DNA from: Azospirillum oryzae
GTDB taxonomy: Bacteria > Pseudomonadota > Alphaproteobacteria > Azospirillales > Azospirillaceae
Reading direction: 5' to 3'
DNA: 64,000 nt
NCBI RefSeq assembly: GCF_008364795.1
Contig: NZ_VTTM01000011.1
Coordinates: 124,001 to 188,000 of the forward strand
Below the pieces are notes generated by a model. The model was not told where the DNA came from. It saw nothing but the letters and a program-made list of their open reading frames with translations, and searched no databases. Of this stretch, positions 45,736 through 52,055 are shown one piece after another. The first letter of the stretch is position 1, and the number at the start of each line of letters is the position of its first letter. The position numbers were made by a program, and so were the translations under genes.

Positions 45736-46794
45736 ATGTCACCCGATCCGCGGCTGTTGTCGGTCGCCACGGCGCTACCGCCCCACCGGTTCGAACAGGC
45801 GGAGACACTGACCGTCGCCCGGTCGGTGTTCGCTCATCGCTTGCGCGATTTCGACAGGCTGGCCCCCGTCTTCGCCAACACCGGCATCCGCACCCGCCAT
45901 GCCGCCTGCCCGCTGGACTGGTATCTGGAGCCGCATGGCTGGGCCGAACGCGCCGCCGTGTTCGAACGGGTGGCGCTGAACTTGCTGGAAGAGGCGGCGG
46001 CCAAGGCGCTGTCCGCTGCCGGCCTGCGCCCCGCCGATGTCGACGTCATCGTCTGCGCCACCACCACCGGCATCGCCACCCCCAGTCTGGAGGCGCTGCT
46101 GCTCGACCGCATGGGCTTCCGGCCCGACACGGTGCGGCTGCCGGTCTTCGGGCTGGGCTGCGCCGGCGGTGCGCTGGGGCTGGCGCGGGCCGGCATGATG
46201 GCGCGTGCAATGCCCGGCCGCACCGTGCTGTTCCTGGTGGTCGAGTTGTGCACCCTGTCGCACCGGCCGGAGGAGGCCACCGCCACCAATGTCGTCGCCA
46301 GCGCGCTGTTCGCCGACGGTGCCGCCGCCGCCCTTCTGCGGACCCCGGCGGCCGATGACGACACCCCCGCTCCGCGCTTCGTCGACAGTGCCGAGCATAC
46401 TTGGCCCGGCACGCGGCGGATCATGGGCTGGCGCATCGAGGACGAGGGCTTCGGCGTCGTCTTCAGTCAGGACATTCCCCGCCTGATCCGCGAAAGGCTA
46501 CCCCCGGTGATCGACGGCTTCCTGACCGGCCGCGGCATGTCCCGCGCCGATCTGGCCGGAGTGATCTGCCACACCGGCGGCGCCAAGGTCCTGCAGGCGC
46601 TGACCGAGGTGCTTGCCCCCGCCATCGCCGGCATGGACGATTCCTGGGCGGTGCTGGGCGACTGCGGCAACATGTCGGCCGCCAGCGTGATGTTCGTTCT
46701 GGACCGGCGGATGCGCAGCGGGGCGACCGGACCGCACCTGATGCTGGCGCTCGGCCCCGGCTTCACCGCCGGTCTCACCCTGCTGGATCTGTGA
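45736..46794 (+). CDS. Type III polyketide synthase (chalcone/stilbene synthase family)
   Basis: A 352-aa homodimeric-type PKS that extends an acyl-CoA with malonyl-CoA and cyclises the chain. Catalytic triad visible: Cys in PVFGLGCAGGALGLA near residue 140, His in ICHTGGAKVLQAL near residue 275, Asn in DCGNMSAASVMFVL near residue 310. Residues typical of alkylresorcinol/alkylpyrone and PhlD-like bacterial enzymes (CPLDWYLEP; THTG-like CHTGG) are present. AGGAGG precedes ATG 45736. Two bases separate its stop from the methyltransferase start, so the product is probably methylated. The starter unit cannot be told. Confidence 0.93.
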   Translation: MSPDPRLLSVATALPPHRFEQAETLTVARSVFAHRLRDFDRLAPVFANTGIRTRHAACPLDWYLEPHGWAERAAVFERVALNLLEEAAAKALSAAGLRPADVDVIVCATTTGIATPSLEALLLDRMGFRPDTVRLPVFGLGCAGGALGLARAGMMARAMPGRTVLFLVVELCTLSHRPEEATATNVVASALFADGAAAALLRTPAADDDTPAPRFVDSAEHTWPGTRRIMGWRIEDEGFGVVFSQDIPRLIRERLPPVIDGFLTGRGMSRADLAGVICHTGGAKVLQALTEVLAPAIAGMDDSWAVLGDCGNMSAASVMFVLDRRMRSGATGPHLMLALGPGFTAGLTLLDL

Positions 46795-46796
46795 CG

Positions 46797-47390
46797 ATGG
46801 ACTCCATCGGCTGGCCGCAGATCATCCTGCTGGCGGTGGCGGCGCAACGGCTGCTGGAACTGGTGATCGCCCGCCGCAACACCGCACGTCTGCTGGCCGA
46901 CGGCGCGCGGGAAGTCGGGGCGGCGCATTACCCACTGTTCGTCGCGCTGCATGCGGGCTGGCTGCTTGCGTTGTTCGTCGTGGTGCCGGCAGACGCGCCG
47001 GTGCATGGCTGGCTACTGGCGCTGTTCATTCTGCTCCAGGCAGGGCGGGTCTGGGTGATCGCCACGCTCGGCCGTTTCTGGACGACGCGGATCATCACGC
47101 TGGACGGCGCGCCGCTGGTCCGCCGCGGCCCCTTCCGCTGGGTCCGGCATCCCAACTACGTCGTGGTGGCGGGAGAGCTTGCGGTTCTGCCGCTGGTTTT
47201 CGGCGAGGTCTGGATCGCCATCGCCGCCACGCTGCTGAACATTCCGCTGACCCTGCACCGCATCCGGGTGGAAGAGCGGGCGTTGAGCGGACGGGACGGA
47301 ACCGGGGGCGGTGCCGCGAGTTGGACAGGATGGAGCGGCCGACGTCCAACCCCCCGGCCAACCCCCCGGCCAACCCCCGACCGCTTCTGA
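46797..47390 (+). CDS. Isoprenylcysteine carboxyl methyltransferase (ICMT) family protein
   Basis: A 197-aa integral membrane methyltransferase. Four or five helices are visible, and the SAM-binding end of the family is present: GPFRWVRHPNYVVVAGELAVLPL, then a helix and HRIRVEERAL. Such proteins commonly accompany bacterial type III PKS genes and O-methylate the lipid product. The last 25 residues are odd: a RPTPRPTPRPTP tail encoded by a 12-bp tandem repeat, after the catalytic domain has ended. It starts two bases after the PKS stop codon. Confidence 0.87.
   Translation: MDSIGWPQIILLAVAAQRLLELVIARRNTARLLADGAREVGAAHYPLFVALHAGWLLALFVVVPADAPVHGWLLALFILLQAGRVWVIATLGRFWTTRIITLDGAPLVRRGPFRWVRHPNYVVVAGELAVLPLVFGEVWIAIAATLLNIPLTLHRIRVEERALSGRDGTGGGAASWTGWSGRRPTPRPTPRPTPDRF
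47346..47380 (+). repeat. 12-bp tandem repeat in the ICMT gene tail
   Basis: The unit CCAACCCCCCGG occurs twice in full (47346-47357, 47358-47369) and a third time as a near copy. Each unit encodes RPTP. Copy-number change by slippage would lengthen or shorten the tail by four residues without shifting frame; loss or gain of one C in a run would shift it. Confidence 0.85.
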
Positions 47391-47416
47391 GGCGCAATAA
47401 GAACAGGACCATCGCC

Positions 47417-48442
47417 ATGTACCCGACCAACGGCCTCCCCAATTCCCCTGTCGTCTGCATCACCGGCGCATCCGCCGGGGTCGGCCGCGCCACCGCGCTG
47501 GCCTTCGCCGCCTACCGCAAGGCATCCATCGGCCTGATCGCCCGCTCGGCCGATGCACTGGCGGAGGTGAAGGCGGAGGTCGAACGGCTGGGCGGCCGGG
47601 CGCTGGTCCTGCCGCTGGACGTCGCCGATCCGGACGCGCTGGATGCTGCCGCCGACCGGGTGGAGGAGGCTTTCGGCCCCATCGACGCCTGGATCAACGT
47701 GGCAATGGTGACCGTCTTCGGCCCGGTTCATGCCGTGACGCCGAAGGAACTGAAGCGGGTGACCGAGGTGACCTATCTCGGCTCCGCTTTCGGCATCCAG
47801 ACGGCGTTGCGCCGGATGCGGCCGCGCAATGCCGGCACGATCCTGCAGGTCGGCTCGGCGCTGGCCTACCGGTCGATTCCGCTGCAGTCGGCCTATTGCG
47901 CGGCCAAGCATGCGATCACCGGCTTCATCGACAGCCTGCATTCCGAACTGATCCACGAGGACAGCGGCGTCAGGCTGACCACCGTGCATCTGCCGGCGGT
48001 CAACACGCCGCAGTTCGATTGGGCGCGCAGCCACATGCCCCGCCGGGCGCGGCCGATGGGCACCATCTTCCAGCCGGAAGACATCGCCCGCGCCATCCTG
48101 CATGCCGCCGAAAATCCCCGCCGCGAATATTGGCTGGGTTGGTCGGCGATGCAGGCGATCCTGGGCAACTCCCTGGCGCCGGCCTTCGCCGACCGCTACC
48201 TCGCCAACAACGCGGTGGACGGCCAGATGACGGAGGAACGCGAGACGCCCGGCCGGCCCGACAACCTGTTCCATCCCGTCGAGGGGCTGCACCGCACCCG
48301 TGGGCGCTTCGGCCTGCCGCACAACAGCTTGCGGCTGGAGGCTCCAAGCGCGGCCGCCCGCGGCGTCGCGGTGGCGGCCGGATTTCTCCTGGTGGGCGGC
48401 CTGGGCTTCGCCATAAGCCGGATGACCCCGCGCCTGCGCTAG
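47417..48442 (+). CDS. SDR family oxidoreductase
   Basis: A 341-aa short-chain dehydrogenase/reductase. NAD(P) motif TGASAGVGRATALAF at the N-terminus; catalytic Ser in VGSALAYRSIPLQ and Tyr/Lys in YCAAKHA. The usual NNAG is NVAM, a mild variation. The protein is longer than classical SDRs (250 aa): residues about 250-341 form an extra C-terminal region ending with a hydrophobic helix (GVAVAAGFLLVGGLGFAI), so it may be membrane-attached. Only 26 bp separate it from the ICMT gene, so it likely belongs to the PKS operon. ATG 47417 follows AGGACC. Confidence 0.87.
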   Translation: MYPTNGLPNSPVVCITGASAGVGRATALAFAAYRKASIGLIARSADALAEVKAEVERLGGRALVLPLDVADPDALDAAADRVEEAFGPIDAWINVAMVTVFGPVHAVTPKELKRVTEVTYLGSAFGIQTALRRMRPRNAGTILQVGSALAYRSIPLQSAYCAAKHAITGFIDSLHSELIHEDSGVRLTTVHLPAVNTPQFDWARSHMPRRARPMGTIFQPEDIARAILHAAENPRREYWLGWSAMQAILGNSLAPAFADRYLANNAVDGQMTEERETPGRPDNLFHPVEGLHRTRGRFGLPHNSLRLEAPSAAARGVAVAAGFLLVGGLGFAISRMTPRLR

Positions 48443-48747
48443 GCGGCGGACCGGCGATGCGGCCAGGGCCGGCTGCCGCGATCCGCTGGCTGGCCCATTT
48501 CATATGGAAACAGTTCGGCAGCGACATTGGTGGAATACGAACATTCCGCCCGAAACGCTATTGCCAACCGAAATCATACATACTACCATACCAGTGAAAG
48601 AACAAACTGGTCATCGGCCATCCCCATCCCTGCTGGACCGCCCCTTGACCCAGGGCGTTCGCCGGTGTCCCGGCGGCGGGCCGAACACGCACCAGTCGAA
48701 TGCCGGCCGACCGTCGCCGGCGGTCCATATAGCTGGGAGGAAAAGGC
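48443..48747. other. AT-richer promoter region of the TRAP transporter operon
   Basis: About 305 bp with no supported gene. It contains two inverted repeats: GGAAT-ACGAAC-ATTCC (48532-48547) and ACCAGT-N10-ACTGGT (48590-48611). Between them are CATAC repeats. Such pairs are typical of promoters under a GntR- or LacI-type repressor. A 46-codon open frame here (48457-48597) has no ribosome site. Confidence 0.5.
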
Positions 48748-49731
48748 ATGTCTGTCATGGCGAACGCCGTGCGTACGGCGCTGTTCGGCGCAGTGGTGTC
48801 CCTGGTTTCATTCGGTGCCTCGGCGGCCGACTACACGCTCAGCGTCAACACGGCGCTGTCGCAGCAGGACCCGCTCTACAAGGGCCTGGAAGAGTTCAAG
48901 GCCAATGTGGAGAAGCGGTCCGCCGGCAAGATGGCCGTCCGCCTGTTCCCCGCCTCGCAGCTGGGCAAGGACGAGGATCTGCTGGAACAGGCCCGCGCCG
49001 GCGCCCCCGTCGCGGTGGTGGTGGACGGCGGCCGGCTCGCCGTGTTCGTCAAGGAGTTCGGCGTGCTGGGCGCGCCCTACGTCGCCCAGGGCTATGGCGG
49101 CATCCGCAAGGTCGTGACCTCGCCGATGTTCGAGGAGTGGGTGCAGAAGCTGCGCAAGGCGTCCGGCCATCAGGTTCTGTCCTTCAACTGGTGGCAGGGC
49201 GAACGCCATATGCTGACCAACAAGCCGGTGAAGGTGCCGGCCGACCTGAACGGCGTCCGCGTCCGCACGCCGGGCGCACCGGTGTGGATGGAGACCATCC
49301 GCGCCATGGGCGCCACCGCGACGCCGCTGCCCTGGTCGGAGGTCTACACCGCCATGCAGCAGCAGGTGATCGACGGCGCCGAGGCGCAGGACCCCGCCAT
49401 CTACGGCTCGCGCCTGTACGAGGTGGCGAAGTACCTGACCAAGACCGGCCACATCAACCTGATCACCGGCATCGTTACCAGCGCCGCCTGGTTCGACAGC
49501 CTGCCGAAGGACATGCAGACGCTCCTGCGCGAGGAGTCGCTGAAGGCCGGCGACAGTGCATCCAAGGCGACCGAGGCGTCGCTGGCGGATTTCGAAAAGC
49601 AGATGACGGAGAAGGGCATGCAGGTCGTCGACATCGACGTCACGCCCTTCCGCGAGGCAACAGCGTCCGTCTATGAAAAGCTCGGCTATGGCGAGCTGCA
49701 CAAGCAGGTCGACGCGCTGCTGAAGCAGTGA
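48748..49731 (+). CDS. dctP: TRAP transporter periplasmic solute-binding protein (DctP family)
   Basis: A 327-aa binding protein with a signal peptide ending SFGASA. Family marks: LEEFKANVEKRSAGKMAVRLFPASQLG, and the substrate-arginine region NGVRVRTPGAPVWMETIRAMGATATPLPWSEVYTAMQQ, followed by QVIDGAEAQDPAI. It captures an organic acid or similar anion for the DctQM channel behind it. The carboxylate-binding Arg appears present (RVRTPG); the actual ligand is not known. GGGAGG lies just upstream of ATG 48748. Confidence 0.93.
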   Translation: MSVMANAVRTALFGAVVSLVSFGASAADYTLSVNTALSQQDPLYKGLEEFKANVEKRSAGKMAVRLFPASQLGKDEDLLEQARAGAPVAVVVDGGRLAVFVKEFGVLGAPYVAQGYGGIRKVVTSPMFEEWVQKLRKASGHQVLSFNWWQGERHMLTNKPVKVPADLNGVRVRTPGAPVWMETIRAMGATATPLPWSEVYTAMQQQVIDGAEAQDPAIYGSRLYEVAKYLTKTGHINLITGIVTSAAWFDSLPKDMQTLLREESLKAGDSASKATEASLADFEKQMTEKGMQVVDIDVTPFREATASVYEKLGYGELHKQVDALLKQ

Positions 49732-49880
49732 CCGGTCTGCCTTTTCCGTCGTGACCGGGGTGGGGCCGCCTTTGCCGGGCCGCCCCGCTCCCCTCCCGCA
49801 ACCGACGCCCGCACCCTACGCCCACGGCCATCCGCACCACCGGCGCACCCCCGCGGGCCGGACCGGAGCACCCCCTTGCG

Positions 49881-50399
49881 ATGAAATCCCTGTACGTCAA
49901 GGCGGAGACGGTGCTGGCGACCACGCTGCTCGCCGTCATCGTCCTGCTGGTCTTCGTGGCCGGCATCAGCCGCTGGTTCGGCTATCCCCTGGTCTGGTCG
50001 GTGGACGTTGCGCAGCTGCTGTTCGCCTGGGCCAGCTTCCTCGGCGCCGACCTCGCGCTGCGCAAGCATGCCCATATCGGCATCGACTACATCGTCAAGC
50101 GCCTGCCGCCGCGCGTTCGCGCCATCCTGGACATCCTGCTGGCGCTGCTGGTGCTGGCCTTCCTGCTGACGATGGCGGTGAAGGGCTACCAGCTGACGAT
50201 GCTGAACCTGGAACGCCAGTTCGGCGACAGCGGCATCAGCTATGCCTTCGTCACCTCGGCTGTGCCGGTCGGCTGCCTGCTGCTGTCCTTCACCCTGCTG
50301 GGGCAGACTATGGCAGCCATCGGCCGGCTTCGCCGCACCCCGCGCCCGATCTTCAATACGCCGTCGGACGTCCCGGTGGCGGAGGAGGTGATACCGTGA
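49881..50399 (+). CDS. dctQ: TRAP transporter small permease (DctQ family)
   Basis: A 172-aa membrane protein with four helices and the family signature SRWFGYPLVWSVDVAQLLFAWASFLGADLALRKHAHIGID. It is the small subunit that pairs with DctM. It begins 149 bp after dctP. That gap shows no clear terminator, so the three genes are probably one operon. The end overlaps the dctM start (GTGA). Confidence 0.93.
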   Translation: MKSLYVKAETVLATTLLAVIVLLVFVAGISRWFGYPLVWSVDVAQLLFAWASFLGADLALRKHAHIGIDYIVKRLPPRVRAILDILLALLVLAFLLTMAVKGYQLTMLNLERQFGDSGISYAFVTSAVPVGCLLLSFTLLGQTMAAIGRLRRTPRPIFNTPSDVPVAEEVIP

Positions 50400-51673
50400 T
50401 CCTGCTCGCCCTCACCTTCTTCATCCTGATGGCCCTGGGCGTTCCCATCGCCTTCGCCATCGGCATGGCCGGCTTCACCTTCTTCCTCACCAACGGCATC
50501 ATCCCGGTGTCGATCGGGGTGCAGCAGGTCGCCACCGCCTCGCAGAGCTTCCCGCTGCTGGCCGTTCCCTTCTTCGTGCTTGCCGGTCACATGATGAACC
50601 GGACCGGCATCACCCACCGGCTGATCGGCTGTTCCAACGTGCTGGTGTCGTGGATGTCCGGCGGGCTGGCGCAGGTCTGCATCGTGCTGTCCACCCTGAT
50701 GGGCGGCGTGTCCGGCTCCGCCGTCGCCGACGCGGCGATGGAGGCGCGCATCCTGGGTCCGGACCTGATTCGCAGCGGCTATTCGAAGGGCTTCACCTCG
50801 GCCGTCATCGCGGTGGGGTCGCTGATCACCGCGACCATCCCGCCCAGCCTGGGCCTGATCCTGTACGGCTTCGTCGGCAACGTCTCCATCGGACGGCTGT
50901 TCCTGGCCGGCATCGTTCCCGGTTTCCTGATGATGGCCGTGCTGATGGTCACCGTCTGGTGGATCGCCCGGCGGCGCGGCTATGGCGCCGCCACCACCCA
51001 GCGGCCGACCGGCAAGGCGATGTGGGAGGCGGTGGTCCACGCCAAATGGGCGCTGCTGTTCCCAGTGGCATTGCTGGTCGCCATCCGCGGCGGGCTGTTC
51101 ACCCCGTCGGAGGTCGGCGCCTTCGCCGTCATCTATGCCGGCGTCATCGGCTTCTTCGTGCACAAGGAACTGACGCTTCGCGACATGGCCGACGCGCTGG
51201 TGGAGGCTGTGACGGACACCGGGCTGATCCTGCTGATCATCCTTTTCTCCGGCATGGTCGGCTACGCCATCGTCTTCGAACAGGCGCCGCAGAGCATCGC
51301 CGCCGCCATGACCGGCCTGACGCGGGAGCCGGTGCTGGTCGTTGCGCTGATCCTGGTCTTCCTGTTCGTCGCCGGCCTGTTCATCGAGAGCACGGTGCTG
51401 GTTCTGCTGCTGACGCCGATCTTCCTGCCGATCGTCCAGCCGCTGGGCGTCGATCCGGTGCATTTCGGCATCCTGATGATGACCATCGTCACGCTGGGCT
51501 CGATGACCCCCCCGGTGGGTGTGGCGATGTACACGGTGTGCAGCCTGCTGGACTGCCCGGTCGAGGAATACATCGTCGAATCCATCCCCTTCGTCCTGGC
51601 CGTGGTGGCGCTGGTCGCGGTGATGCTGCTGTGGCCCGGTCTGGTGCTGTTCGTGCCCAACGCGCTGATGTGA
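50396..51673 (+). CDS. dctM: TRAP transporter large permease (DctM family)
   Basis: A 425-aa permease with about twelve membrane helices; uptake is driven by Na+ or H+. Family motifs: GVPIAFAIGMAGFTFFL, GGVSGSAVADAAMEARIL, TATIPPSLGLILYGFVG, and GSMTPPVGVAMYTVCSLL. The GTG start at 50396 overlaps the dctQ stop and has GGAGGAGG about eight bases upstream. Confidence 0.94.
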   Translation: MILLALTFFILMALGVPIAFAIGMAGFTFFLTNGIIPVSIGVQQVATASQSFPLLAVPFFVLAGHMMNRTGITHRLIGCSNVLVSWMSGGLAQVCIVLSTLMGGVSGSAVADAAMEARILGPDLIRSGYSKGFTSAVIAVGSLITATIPPSLGLILYGFVGNVSIGRLFLAGIVPGFLMMAVLMVTVWWIARRRGYGAATTQRPTGKAMWEAVVHAKWALLFPVALLVAIRGGLFTPSEVGAFAVIYAGVIGFFVHKELTLRDMADALVEAVTDTGLILLIILFSGMVGYAIVFEQAPQSIAAAMTGLTREPVLVVALILVFLFVAGLFIESTVLVLLLTPIFLPIVQPLGVDPVHFGILMMTIVTLGSMTPPVGVAMYTVCSLLDCPVEEYIVESIPFVLAVVALVAVMLLWPGLVLFVPNALM

Positions 51674-51715
51674 ACGCCCCGGCAAATGTCACAGCGGAGC
51701 GGTCGGAAACCCGAC

Positions 51716-51745
51716 TTGCAGCACTCGCGAAAGCTCCTATATGCT
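51716..51745 (+). promoter_or_regulatory. Candidate sigma-70 promoter of the short transcript
   Basis: TTGCAG (51716-51721) followed by TATATG (51738-51743, spacer 16) or TATGCT (51740-51745, spacer 18). Transcription would start near 51751. It is the only AT-rich block between dctM and the small ORF. Confidence 0.5.
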
Positions 51746-51780
51746 GTGTCGTACGCCAACAACAGAAAGGAGGTGATCTC

Positions 51781-51861
51781 GTGTCTCATTGTCCGTCTCA
51801 CTCGTCGTCGAGCGCCAAGGCCGAGGTCTCTTTCTTCGCGAAGGGGATTTCGGTCCGCTGA
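51781..51861 (+). CDS. Putative 26-aa peptide with near-perfect Shine-Dalgarno
   Basis: GTG 51781 opens a 26-codon frame ending at TGA 51859-51861. The peptide begins MSHCPSHSSSSAKAEVSFF and ends in GISVR: Ser/His-rich, then a short basic amphipathic half. The ribosome site AAAGGAGGTGATC (51766-51778) is complementary to the whole 3' end of 16S rRNA, five bases from the start, which is exceptional. A promoter precedes and a strong terminator follows, so the peptide is encoded by its own message of about 190 nt. No known family is recognised. It may be a leader-type peptide, or a dual-function RNA. Confidence 0.55.
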   Translation: MSHCPSHSSSSAKAEVSFFAKGISVR

Positions 51862-51901
51862 GGACTGCGCCGTGGTGTCGACGACACACGGATTGACAAT
51901 G

Positions 51902-51939
51902 GAAGGGCTGCCGGAAACGGCGGCCCTTCTTTGTTTTTT
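51902..51939 (+). terminator. Strong Rho-independent terminator
   Basis: GAAGGGCTGCCG (51902-51913) pairs with CGGCGGCCCTTC (51918-51929) across a GAAA tetraloop, with one G-T wobble, and is followed directly by TTTGTTTTTT. A second, smaller hairpin (GTGTC-GAC-GACAC, 51875-51887) lies just before. It ends the short transcript and isolates kdpD from it. Confidence 0.9.
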
Positions 51940-52055
51940 GCGCATCCGCACCTTCTCCTCCGCCCATTGACGCGGGCGGGCGGCACGGTCACGCTGCCCC
52001 GCGTCAGGGGCAGGAGCGCGATGACGATGTGCAGCGCCGTGGAAGCGATGGACCG

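Noticed and set aside
48457..48597. A 46-codon ORF before dctP
   Set aside because: No Shine-Dalgarno, no hydrophobic or domain pattern, and it overlaps the likely promoter repeats.
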